In this document: positions 50,961-59,132 of the stretch, in pieces
How positions within the stretch are numbered: position 1 is the stretch's first letter
Layout of the letters: the number at the start of each line of letters is the position of its first letter
Notes under the pieces: model-generated
What the model saw: the letters and a program-made list of their open reading frames with translations, nothing else
Database searches by the model: none
Told to the model about the DNA's origin: nothing
Origin: Acidimicrobiia bacterium
Lineage (GTDB): Bacteria; Actinomycetota; Acidimicrobiia; IMCC26256; JAMXLJ01
Direction: 5' to 3'
DNA: 64,000 nt
Assembly: GCA_035651955.1 (NCBI GenBank)
Contig: DASRES010000086.1
Coordinates: 1 to 64,000, forward strand
Translations under genes and position numbers: made by a program

Positions 50961-51386
50961 ATGTTCCTCGGGGAGTTCCAGCACTCCCTGGACGCGAAGG
51001 GGCGGGTGATCCTGCCCGTGGAGTTCCGGGACGAGCTCGCCGAGGGCGCCGTCATCACCCGGGGTCTCGACGGGTGCCTCAGCGTCTTCCCACGCGAGGA
51101 GTTCGAGGCGATGGCGGAGAGCGTGCGCGAGAAGTCGAGACGGGGTGACCGCGAGCGGCGCGCCGCCCGCACGTTCTTCGCGAGCGCCAAGCCCGTCCAG
51201 CCCGACAAGCAGGGGCGGGTGGCCATCCCGCAGAACCTGCGCGAGTTCGCGGGCCTCGAGCGGGACGTGATGATCGTCGGCGTCGACGTGCGCGTCGAGC
51301 TGTGGGACGCGCAGCGCTGGCGCGACCAGGACGTCGCCGGCCAGCGCGATCTCGCGGACGCCGAGGGCCTGGCCGACTTCTTCTGA
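50961..51386 (+). CDS. mraZ: Transcriptional regulator MraZ
   Basis: The 141-residue protein has two SpoVT/AbrB-like halves: FLGEFQHSLDAKGRVILPVE with RDEL, and PVQPDKQGRVAIPQNLRE, each holding the conserved D-x-K/Q-GR motif. It forms a ring that represses the dcw cluster by binding the repeats at 50825-50858. ATG 50961 begins the conserved domain, though the frame is open from 50871. It is the first gene of the dcw cluster, but 285 nt of repeat-rich DNA separates it from rsmH. Confidence 0.93.
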   Translation: MFLGEFQHSLDAKGRVILPVEFRDELAEGAVITRGLDGCLSVFPREEFEAMAESVREKSRRGDRERRAARTFFASAKPVQPDKQGRVAIPQNLREFAGLERDVMIVGVDVRVELWDAQRWRDQDVAGQRDLADAEGLADFF

Positions 51387-51407
51387 CGAGCAGCAACCGC
51401 GGAGCAC

Positions 51408-51463
51408 GCAACACGGCGACACCGCAACACGGCGACACCGCAACACCGCAACACGGCGAGACA
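51408..51463. repeat. Tandem GCAACACGGCGACACC repeats
   Basis: A 16-bp unit occurs at 51408-51423 and 51424-51439, a truncated 8-bp unit at 51440-51447, and a diverged unit at 51448-51463. It lies 21 nt after the mraZ stop, in the mraZ-rsmH gap. It is too short and unspaced to be CRISPR. Confidence 0.65.
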
Positions 51464-51493
51464 GCGAGACCTTGACAGGTGCGATCCGGACCG

Positions 51494-51614
51494 GACCCAC
51501 CACGAGCCCCCCGGCCGGCGCGGTTGAAGGCCCCTACTCCGCCCGCTTTTGACCGAGTCGCTTCGGGGAGACAACCGGACGGCACTCGTTCGGCCGGGGG
51601 GCTCGTGGTGGGTC
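51494..51614. repeat. Perfect 24-bp inverted repeat between mraZ and rsmH
   Basis: Arms at 51494-51517 (starting GACCCACCACGAGC) and 51591-51614 (ending GCTCGTGGTGGGTC) are exact reverse complements and enclose 73 nt. In mRNA they would form a very stable stem 57 nt before the rsmH GTG. It could attenuate or protect the long dcw message, or be a small MITE-like element; no target-site duplication is evident. Confidence 0.75.
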
Positions 51615-51671
51615 GGGGTTCGGTCCCGGCGCAGGAACGTGCCCCGGGCCGAGCACGAGGGAGGAGCGGGC

Positions 51672-52652
51672 GTGGCATTCGTGCACGTCCCGGTGATGGG
51701 CCGGGAGGTCGTCGAGCTGCTCGCACCAGTTCCCGGCGGCGTGGTCGTCGACGCGACGGCCGGCGGAGGGGGACACGCCCGGCTCGTGCTCGATGCCCGG
51801 CCCGACGTCGAGCTGCTCGGGATCGACCGTGACGCGACCGCGGTGGCGGCCGCGCGCGCGGCGCTCGAGCCGTTCGGGGCCCGGGCTCGGATCGTGCAGG
51901 GGAGCTTCGCTGATCTCGGCGAGATCGCAGCAGCACACGGAATCAACGAGGGGACGGTCGTGGGGATCATGTTCGACCTGGGCGTGAGCAGCCCACAGCT
52001 CGACCGCGCCGAGCGCGGCTTCTCGTATTGGGCCGATGCGCCGCTCGACATGCGGATGGACGCGGCCCAGGAGCTGACCGCGGCCCACGTCGTCAACGAG
52101 TACGACGAGGAGACCCTCGCCGACGTCATCGCGCGCAACGGCGAGGAGCGCTTCGCGCGGCGAATCGCCCGGCGAATCGTCGCGAGCAGGCCGCTCCTCA
52201 CGACCGGCGACCTCGTCGACGCGATCAAGGACGGGATCCCCGCGGCGGCCCGTCGCCGCGGCGGCCACCCCGCCCGGCGGACCTTCCAGGCGATCCGCAT
52301 GGAGGTCAACCGCGAGCTGCCGAACCTCGCCGACGGTCTCGACGAGTCCGTCCATCTCCTCGGCCCGCGGGGCCGCGTCCTCGTCCTCGCCTACCACTCG
52401 CTCGAGGACCGGATGGTGAAGGAGCACTTCGGCCGGCTCAGCGGCCGCGTCCCGGCGTCGGGAAGCCGCCCGAGCCGCGGCGGTCCGGCGCCCGGCCCCG
52501 TCGCGAAGCCCGGGTTCCGGCTCGTCACGCGCAAGCCGCTGCGACCGAGCGACGCCGAGATCGCGGCGAACCCGCGTGCCGCGAGCGCGCGGCTGCGCGC
52601 GCTGGAGAAGGTCGAGACGGGCGGCACCGACGCGGACCGCGAGTCGACGTGA
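51672..52652 (+). CDS. rsmH: 16S rRNA m4C1402 methyltransferase RsmH
   Basis: The 326-residue SAM methyltransferase has VDATAGGGGHARLVL (SAM loop), LLGIDRDATAVAAA, MFDLGVSSPQLDRAERGFSY and DAPLDMRMD, all diagnostic of RsmH (MraW). It N4-methylates C1402 of 16S rRNA. GTG 51672 has AGGGAGGAG 5 nt upstream, which settles the start; the frame is open to 51549 inside the inverted repeat. It overlaps ftsL by 4 nt. Confidence 0.94.
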   Translation: MAFVHVPVMGREVVELLAPVPGGVVVDATAGGGGHARLVLDARPDVELLGIDRDATAVAAARAALEPFGARARIVQGSFADLGEIAAAHGINEGTVVGIMFDLGVSSPQLDRAERGFSYWADAPLDMRMDAAQELTAAHVVNEYDEETLADVIARNGEERFARRIARRIVASRPLLTTGDLVDAIKDGIPAAARRRGGHPARRTFQAIRMEVNRELPNLADGLDESVHLLGPRGRVLVLAYHSLEDRMVKEHFGRLSGRVPASGSRPSRGGPAPGPVAKPGFRLVTRKPLRPSDAEIAANPRAASARLRALEKVETGGTDADREST

Positions 52653-53119
52653 CGCCTCCCGTCGGACCCGAGCCCGCGGCCGCGCGCGCTCGCACCCGCC
52701 CGGCGCCGCGGGAGCGGCCGGAGCCGGCGCGCCACCTGCGCGTCGTCGACGAGCGGGCCGCCAAGCGCGAGCGCCAGGTGCGTCGCGGGATCGTGCTGTT
52801 CGGCCTCGTCTCGGTCGTGTCCGTGTTCGTCGTCGTCGTGCTGCACGTGATGGTGGCCCAGGGGCAGCTCCAGCTGGACCGCCTCAACCGGGAGACGACC
52901 GGCGCGCAGCAGCAGTACGAGCGCCTCCGTCTCGAGGTCGCGCAGCTCTCCGCGCCGAGTCGCATCGCGACTCGCGCGCAACAGCTCGGGATGGTCCCCG
53001 GTGGACCGTCGACGTTCGTGACCGTGCCCGACGCGTCCGGCCCGGCCGCCCAGTCAACGCCGTCCAGCTCGACCGAGGACTACCAGAAGGTGAAGCCCCA
53101 CCTTGAGACACGGCCATGA
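52649..53119 (+). CDS. ftsL: Cell division protein FtsL
   Basis: The 156-residue protein has a Pro/Arg-rich cytoplasmic N-terminus, one membrane helix (GIVLFGLVSVVSVFVVVVLH) and a short coiled coil (LDRLNRETTGAQQQYERLRL), then RIATRAQQLGMV as in FtsL. It bridges FtsQ/DivIC and FtsI-FtsW at the septum. Identification rests on topology and position, since the sequence is poorly conserved. GTG 52649 overlaps the rsmH stop. Confidence 0.85.
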   Translation: MTPPVGPEPAAARARTRPAPRERPEPARHLRVVDERAAKRERQVRRGIVLFGLVSVVSVFVVVVLHVMVAQGQLQLDRLNRETTGAQQQYERLRLEVAQLSAPSRIATRAQQLGMVPGGPSTFVTVPDASGPAAQSTPSSSTEDYQKVKPHLETRP

Positions 53120-55199
53120 CCAACGACCACCGGCAACGAGGGGCCGCCCGGCCGCGCCGGCGAAGGCTCGGCGCGGGAACCCACCCGGCGTCGCGTCCGC
53201 TGCTGCCCGGCCCGCCGGCCGACCTCGCCGCGCTGCTGCGCCGCGCGTAGCCGCGCGCGACGCGGCCCGGCCGGCGACGGTTCGCGTCCGGCGCGCGCCG
53301 AAGCGCATCCGTCACGTCCGCCGCGCGTCGCCGAAGCGGCGGCTCGTCGGACTGCTCGTCGTGTTCGCGGTCGTCTTCCTGGTGATCGGCGGGCGGCTCG
53401 TCGACCTCCAGGCGCTCGACGCGAAGCACTACGCGCGCCTCGGTCTCGACCAGCGCGTGCACACCCTGAAGCTCGCAGCCGAGCGGGGCGCGATCTTCGA
53501 TCGCAACGGCAACGACCTCGCGATCTCCGTCCCCCAGGAGACGATCTGGGCCGACCCGCGCGTGATCAGCGACCCCGACGGGTACGCGCGCACGCTCGGG
53601 CCGATCCTCGGCATGACGCAGTCGCAGCAGCAGGACCTGCGCAGCCGTCTCGCCCAGCCCGGCGTCGCGTTCGCGTACGTCGCGCGCCAGGTGTCGCCGG
53701 ACGTCGCCAAGCGCGTGACCGCGCTCGACCTGCCCGGCATCGGGACGAGCCCGGAGTCGAAGCGCTTCTACCCGGCCGGGTCCGTCGCCGCGTCCGTGCT
53801 CGGCTACGTCGGCATCGACGACCAGGGTCTGGGCGGTCTCGAGGCGGGCTACGACTCGCTCCTCGCCGGGCACTCGGGCGAGGTGGTGATCGAGCAGGAC
53901 CCGCGCGGCCGCGAGATCCCGAGCTCGCAGCGGCGCTTTCGTCCCGCCGTCAGCGGCGACGACCTCGTCCTCACGCTCGACCAGTCGCTGCAGTACCAGA
54001 CCGAGCAGGTGCTGATGAAGCAGGCGACGCTCGCGACCGCGAAGGGCGCGACCGCGATCGTCGCCGACGTGCACACCGGTGACATCCTCGCGATGGCGAC
54101 CGTCGACGGCCCGACCGCGACGACACCCGCGCACGTCGCGACGGACGAGGAGCGCAACCGCGCGCTGACGGACGTCTACGAGCCGGGGTCGACGAACAAG
54201 GTGATCACGATGGCCGGCGCGCTCGAGGACGGCGCCGTCGCGCCGGACGCGACGCTCACGGTTCCCGGCGCGCTGTACGTCGGCAAGACGAAGTACACCG
54301 ACGACGAGGCACACGGCACGGAGCAGATGACGCTCGACGACATCATGCGGCAGTCGTCGAACATCGGGACGATCATGATCGCGAAGAAGCTCGGCGCGAC
54401 GCGCTTCGACCACTACCTCCGCGCGTTCGGCTTCGGGTCCAAGACCGCGATCAGGTTCCCGGGCCAGGCATCGGGCCTGCTGCTCCCGCTCGCCGACTAC
54501 AACGCGACGAGCATGGGCAGCATGCCGATCGGCCAGGGGATCGCGGTGACGTCGATGCAGATGCTCGACGCGTACCTGACGATCGCCAACGGGGGCGTGT
54601 CCGTCGCACCGCGACTCGTCGCCGCGACGGTCGACCCGAGCGGCAAGCGTCACGATCTGCCCGTCGCGCGCGGGCACCGTGTCGTGTCCGCGCAGACGGC
54701 GTCGGTCGTGACGAACATGCTCGAGGCGGTCGTCCAGGACGGCACCGGGACCGGTGCCGCGATCCCGGGCTACACCATCGCCGGGAAGACGGGGACCGCG
54801 CGCAAGCCGCCGTACACGACGGGACAGCACGTGGCGTCGTTCGTCGGCTTCGCGCCGGCCGACAACCCGCAGCTCGCGGTGATCGTCGTGATCGACGAGC
54901 CGCAGAACCTGTACTACGGCGGGCAGATCGCGGCGCCCGGGTTCGCCGAGATCATGCACGACGCGCTGCGTCTCCTCGGCGTGCCGCCCGCCGGCGGCGC
55001 GGCGCCGCCGCCCGTCGGCGTCCCGCAGGTCCCGGCGACGACCGCGACGACGACCGTCACGACGACGGTCACCACGGCGGTCACGACGGCCCCTGCGGCC
55101 CAGCACGCGAGCACGCCGGTCACGACCGCGCCCGCCTCGACCGGGGCGCGCGGTGCAGCCGCCGGTACCCTGACCGGCGTCGCACCGCCGAAGGGATAG
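53103..55199 (+). CDS. ftsI: Septal peptidoglycan transpeptidase FtsI (PBP3)
   Basis: The protein of about 698 residues has a basic, Pro-rich N-terminus, one membrane helix (RLVGLLVVFAVVFLVIGG), a PBP dimerisation domain (ERGAIFDRNGNDLAIS) and a transpeptidase domain. That domain carries SxxK in YEPGSTNKVITM (Ser363), SxN in MRQSSNIGTI and KTG in IAGKTGTARKP. A Thr/Ala-rich tail of about 60 residues replaces PASTA domains. The start is uncertain: TTG 53103 is in frame, while ATG 53116, which overlaps the ftsL stop in the usual way, is in another frame. Confidence 0.92.
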   Translation: MRHGHDQRPPATRGRPAAPAKARRGNPPGVASAAARPAGRPRRAAAPRVAARDAARPATVRVRRAPKRIRHVRRASPKRRLVGLLVVFAVVFLVIGGRLVDLQALDAKHYARLGLDQRVHTLKLAAERGAIFDRNGNDLAISVPQETIWADPRVISDPDGYARTLGPILGMTQSQQQDLRSRLAQPGVAFAYVARQVSPDVAKRVTALDLPGIGTSPESKRFYPAGSVAASVLGYVGIDDQGLGGLEAGYDSLLAGHSGEVVIEQDPRGREIPSSQRRFRPAVSGDDLVLTLDQSLQYQTEQVLMKQATLATAKGATAIVADVHTGDILAMATVDGPTATTPAHVATDEERNRALTDVYEPGSTNKVITMAGALEDGAVAPDATLTVPGALYVGKTKYTDDEAHGTEQMTLDDIMRQSSNIGTIMIAKKLGATRFDHYLRAFGFGSKTAIRFPGQASGLLLPLADYNATSMGSMPIGQGIAVTSMQMLDAYLTIANGGVSVAPRLVAATVDPSGKRHDLPVARGHRVVSAQTASVVTNMLEAVVQDGTGTGAAIPGYTIAGKTGTARKPPYTTGQHVASFVGFAPADNPQLAVIVVIDEPQNLYYGGQIAAPGFAEIMHDALRLLGVPPAGGAAPPPVGVPQVPATTATTTVTTTVTTAVTTAPAAQHASTPVTTAPASTGARGAAAGTLTGVAPPKG

Positions 55200-55207
55200 G
55201 TCCCGTC

Positions 55208-56680
55208 GTGCGCCTGCACGAGCTCCTCGCCGACGTCGACGTGGTCGAGCGCGCCGGAGACCCGGACACGGAGGTCACCTCGGTCGTCCACGACAGCACC
55301 CGCGTCACGCGCGGGTCGTGCTTCTGTTGCATCCGCGGCGCGCGGGCCGACGGACACGACTACGCGCCCGACGCCGTCGTGCGCGGCGCGACCGCGTTGC
55401 TGGTCGAGCGCCTGCTCCCCCTCGACGTGAGCCAGGCCCGCGTCGCGAACGTCCGGCGCGCTCTCGGGCCGGTGTCGGCGACGTTCTTCGGTCACCCGTC
55501 CGACGCGATGCGGTGCCTCGGCGTGACGGGTACGAACGGCAAGACCACCACGACGATGCTGCTGGACGCGATCGCGGTCGCGGCGGGGGAGCGGACCGGC
55601 ATCGTCGGGACGGTCGGTGCGCGCATCGCGGGGAGGGCCGTGGCGCTCGAGCGGACGACGCCCGAGGCCTCCGAGCTCCAGCAGCTGTTCGCCCGCATGC
55701 GCGACGACGGGGTCACGACCGTCTCGATGGAGGTGTCGTCGCACGCGCTGGCCCAACACCGTGTCGACGGCACTCGCTTCGCGGCTGCGTGCTTCACGAA
55801 CCTGTCGACGGAGCACCTCGACTTCCACCGCTCGCTGGACGCGTACTTCGAGGCGAAGGCGTTGCTGTTCGAACCGGCGCGCACGCGCGCGGCGGCGGTC
55901 AACCTCGACGACCGCTACGGCGTCGAGCTCGCACGGCGTTGCGCGTGCGCGCGCGTCCCGCTGACGACGTTCGCGGTGGACGACGGCGCGGCCGATGTGC
56001 AGGCACGCGATCTGCACACCGAGCAGGGTGCGACGAGGTTCACGCTCGTCCACGTGCCGTCCGGCGCGCGTGCGCCCGTCACGCTGTCACTGGCCGGCAC
56101 GTTCAACGTGTCGAACGCGCTCGCCGCCGGCGCGACCGCGCTCGCGGCGGGCTTCGAGCTCGACGCCGTCGTCACCGGCTTGTCGACACCCGTGACCGTG
56201 CCGGGCCGGATGGAACGCGTGGGGCGGGGCGCGCCCTTCACGGTGCTCGTCGACTACGCGCACACGCCGGTCGCGCTGGAGCACGCCCTCGCCGGCGCGC
56301 GCGAGCTGTGCACCGACGGCCGCGTGATCGTGGTGTTCGGCTGCGGCGGCGACCGCGACCGCGAGAAGCGCCCGATGATGGGCGAGGCGGCCGCGCAGGG
56401 TGCCGACTTCGTCGTCGTCACGTCCGACAACCCACGTTCCGAGGATCCCGCCGCCATCGTGCAGGACGTCCAGGAGGGGCTGCGCCACGGCGCGCCGTAC
56501 ACGATCGAGCTCGACCGGCGCGCGGCGATCCGGCTCGCGCTCGAGCGCGCCCGCCCCGGTGACGTCGTCGTGGTGGCGGGCAAGGGACACGAGACGACCC
56601 AGACGATCGGCGACCGCGTGGTGCCCTTCGACGACCGGGTGGTGGCCGCGGAGGAGCTGGAGCGCCTCGGATGGACATGA
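55208..56680 (+). CDS. murE: UDP-MurNAc-tripeptide synthetase MurE
   Basis: The 490-residue Mur ligase has the ATP loop GVTGTNGKTTTTMLLDAIAV, ERTTPEASELQQLF, EVSSHALAQHRVDG and the SDNPRSEDP motif. DNPR marks enzymes that add meso-diaminopimelate rather than lysine, so the cell wall should be meso-DAP type. GTG 55208 is 8 nt after the ftsI stop. It overlaps murF by 10 nt. Confidence 0.94.
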   Translation: MRLHELLADVDVVERAGDPDTEVTSVVHDSTRVTRGSCFCCIRGARADGHDYAPDAVVRGATALLVERLLPLDVSQARVANVRRALGPVSATFFGHPSDAMRCLGVTGTNGKTTTTMLLDAIAVAAGERTGIVGTVGARIAGRAVALERTTPEASELQQLFARMRDDGVTTVSMEVSSHALAQHRVDGTRFAAACFTNLSTEHLDFHRSLDAYFEAKALLFEPARTRAAAVNLDDRYGVELARRCACARVPLTTFAVDDGAADVQARDLHTEQGATRFTLVHVPSGARAPVTLSLAGTFNVSNALAAGATALAAGFELDAVVTGLSTPVTVPGRMERVGRGAPFTVLVDYAHTPVALEHALAGARELCTDGRVIVVFGCGGDRDREKRPMMGEAAAQGADFVVVTSDNPRSEDPAAIVQDVQEGLRHGAPYTIELDRRAAIRLALERARPGDVVVVAGKGHETTQTIGDRVVPFDDRVVAAEELERLGWT

Positions 56681-58089
56681 CCGTCGGCGACATCGCGGCG
56701 GCCACCCGCGGCCGCATCCTCGACGGCGACCCGGCGTGGACGGCGACGTCGTTCACGTACGACTCCCGGACGCTCGAGCCCGGCGCGTGCTTCTTCGCGC
56801 TGCGCGGCAATCGCGACGGTCACGACTTCGTGCACGACGCGTTCGAGCGCGGCGCGCTCGTCGCGGTCGTCGAACGCGACGTGCCGGACGCGCGCCGGCC
56901 GGGAGCGCGCGCGCTCGTCCGGGTCGACGACACTTTGCGCGCGCTCGGCGACTGCGGCCGGCTGGCGCGCGATCGCCTCACGGACGCGACGGTCGTCGGC
57001 GTGACCGGATCCGCCGGCAAGACGTCCACCAAGGACCTGAGCCGTGCCGCGCTCGCGCGGCGGTTCGAGGTCGCGGCCAGCCCCGGGTCGTTCAACAACG
57101 AGTCCGGGCTGCCGCTCACGCTGCTCGGCGCGGACGCGCGCACGGAGGTCGTCGTCGCCGAGATGGGCGCGCGCTTCGCCGGCAACATCCGTGAGCTGTG
57201 CGAGATCGCGCGCCCGAGCGTCGGCGTCGTGACACACATCGGGCTCGCCCACGCCGAGCATCTCGGCGGGCGGGCCGGCGTCGCGCGCGTGAAGGGCGAG
57301 CTGCTCGCCGCGCTCCCCGCCGACGGGACCGCGGTCGTCAACGCGGACGACGACATGACACCGGTCCTCGTCCGCGGGTGCGCGGCGCACGTCGTGCGGG
57401 TCGGCTTCGGCGCGGACCCGGAGGCGGGTGACGTGCGCGTCGGTGCCGTCGAGATCGACGACGAGCTCCGGCCGTCGTTCGCGCTCGACTCGCCCTGGGG
57501 TTCCGCTCGCGTGCGGCTCGCGGTGCGGGGCGAGCACCAGGTCGTCAACGCCGGGATGGCCGCGGCCGTCGCGCTCGTGCTCGGTGTGCCGCTCGACGAC
57601 GTCGTGCTCGGCCTCGGAGAGGCGACCGGGGCGAGCTGGCGCATGGAGCTCGGCCACTCGCCGGCCGGCCTCACCGTGCTGAACGACGCCTACAACGCCA
57701 GCCCGACCGCGGTCGCGGCCGCGATGCGGTCGTTCGCGCGGCTGCCCGCCGCCGGACGACGCATCGCCGTGCTCGGCGAGATGCTCGAGCTCGGCGACTG
57801 CGCGGCCGCGGAGCACGAGGCGCTCGGTCGGCTCGCGGGCGAGCTCGGGTTCGACGCCGTCGTCGCGGTCGGTGCGGGTGCAGCCGCGCTCGCCACCGGT
57901 GCGCGGACCGCGGGCGTGCACGACGTCGTCGAGACGGACGCACCGGCGGACGCGCTCGCCGCCGTCGTCGAGCTCGCCGGCCGCGGCGACGCGGTCCTCG
58001 TGAAGGCGAGCCGCGCGGTGGGGCTCGAGGTCGTGGCCGACGCGCTGCTCGCGGGCGCGGCCGACACCCGTGCGGGGTTCCGCCCGTGA
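56671..58089 (+). CDS. murF: UDP-MurNAc-tripeptide D-Ala-D-Ala ligase MurF
   Basis: The 472-residue ligase has GVTGSAGKTSTKDLSRAALA (ATP loop), SPGSFNNESGLPLTLLGAD, AEMGARFAGNIRELCEIARP and LNDAYNASPTAVAAAMRSF, the last specific to MurF. It adds D-Ala-D-Ala to complete the pentapeptide. ATG 56671 or ATG 56677 would both work. It overlaps mraY by 4 nt. Confidence 0.94.
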   Translation: MDMTVGDIAAATRGRILDGDPAWTATSFTYDSRTLEPGACFFALRGNRDGHDFVHDAFERGALVAVVERDVPDARRPGARALVRVDDTLRALGDCGRLARDRLTDATVVGVTGSAGKTSTKDLSRAALARRFEVAASPGSFNNESGLPLTLLGADARTEVVVAEMGARFAGNIRELCEIARPSVGVVTHIGLAHAEHLGGRAGVARVKGELLAALPADGTAVVNADDDMTPVLVRGCAAHVVRVGFGADPEAGDVRVGAVEIDDELRPSFALDSPWGSARVRLAVRGEHQVVNAGMAAAVALVLGVPLDDVVLGLGEATGASWRMELGHSPAGLTVLNDAYNASPTAVAAAMRSFARLPAAGRRIAVLGEMLELGDCAAAEHEALGRLAGELGFDAVVAVGAGAAALATGARTAGVHDVVETDAPADALAAVVELAGRGDAVLVKASRAVGLEVVADALLAGAADTRAGFRP

Positions 58090-59132
58090 TCAACCTCCTG
58101 ATCGCGGCGGGGACGGGCTTCGTCGTCAGCGTCCTCGGCACCCCGTTCCTGATTCGTCTGCTGCGCGCCCGCGGCATCGGCCAGGCGATCCGCGACGACG
58201 GCCCGATCGAGCATCCGCACGTCCGCAAGGCGGGCACGCCGACCATGGGCGGTGTCGCGATCGTCGGTGCGGCGACGGCCGGCTATCTGGTCGCGCACCT
58301 CCGCTCGCACGCGTTCAAGCACGCGAACAGCGGTCTCGCGCTGATGATGCTCATCCTCGGCATGGCGCTGCTCGGGTTCATCGACGACTACCTCGGTGTG
58401 CGCGCCCACCGGAACCTCGGGTTGCGCAAGCGCGGCAAGCTGCTCGGTCAGATCGTCGTCGGCACCGGGTTCGTGATCCTGGCGTTGAACTGGGTGCACG
58501 TGTCGACCCAGTTGTCGTTCACGAGACGGATGGCGCTCGACATGGGCCCGTGGGGATGGGGGGTCGTCGCGGTCTTCGTCATCCTCGCGACGAGCAACGG
58601 CGTGAACCTCACGGACGGGATGGACGGGCTCGCGGCCGGCGCCTCCGCGCTCGTGTTCTCGGCGTTCGTCGTCATCGCGTTCGTCCAGTTCCGGCACCCG
58701 CACCAGTACCACTCGCTCGCCGCGGCGTCGCTCGATCACTGCGTCATCGCGGGGGCGATGATGGGCGCGTGCACGGGGTTCCTCTGGTGGAACGCCGCGC
58801 CCGCGCAGATCTTCATGGGCGACACGGGCGCGCTCGCGCTCGGCGGCGCGGTCGCGGGGCTCGCGCTCCTCACGCACACGATCCTGCTGCTGCCGATCCT
58901 CGGCGGGCTCTACGTCGTCGAGACGATGAGCCTCATCGCGCAGGTCGTCGCGTTCCGCGGCTTCGGACGGCGCGTGCTGCGGATGTCGCCGATCCACCAC
59001 CACTTCGAGGTGGGCGGGTGGCCCGAGTTCACCGTCGTCGTGCGGTTCTGGTTGTTCGCGGGCATGTGCGTCGCGCTCGGGCTCGGCCTGTTCTACGCCG
59101 ACTTCCTCCGCATCCCGGGAGTCATCGAGTGA
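58086..59132 (+). CDS. mraY: Phospho-MurNAc-pentapeptide transferase MraY
   Basis: The 348-residue membrane enzyme has about ten helices and the conserved motifs IRDDGPIEHPHVRKAGTPTM, LLGFIDDYLGV, GVNLTDGMDGLAAG, FMGDTGALALGG and SPIHHHFEVGGW. It makes lipid I on undecaprenyl phosphate at the inner leaflet. GTG 58086 overlaps the murF stop, and the stop overlaps the murD start. Confidence 0.95.
   Translation: MINLLIAAGTGFVVSVLGTPFLIRLLRARGIGQAIRDDGPIEHPHVRKAGTPTMGGVAIVGAATAGYLVAHLRSHAFKHANSGLALMMLILGMALLGFIDDYLGVRAHRNLGLRKRGKLLGQIVVGTGFVILALNWVHVSTQLSFTRRMALDMGPWGWGVVAVFVILATSNGVNLTDGMDGLAAGASALVFSAFVVIAFVQFRHPHQYHSLAAASLDHCVIAGAMMGACTGFLWWNAAPAQIFMGDTGALALGGAVAGLALLTHTILLLPILGGLYVVETMSLIAQVVAFRGFGRRVLRMSPIHHHFEVGGWPEFTVVVRFWLFAGMCVALGLGLFYADFLRIPGVIE

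Noticed and set aside
51408-51463. Possible CRISPR array
   Set aside because: The units are directly adjacent with no unique spacers, and no cas gene is present.
51494-51614. Insertion sequence between mraZ and rsmH
   Set aside because: The inverted arms enclose only 73 nt with no coding capacity and no clear target-site duplication, so only a MITE-like or regulatory reading remains possible.
53116-53250. Separate 44-codon gene between ftsL and ftsI
   Set aside because: The peptide is Arg/Pro-rich without features and lies inside the ftsI frame; it is better explained as an out-of-frame start or an indel.
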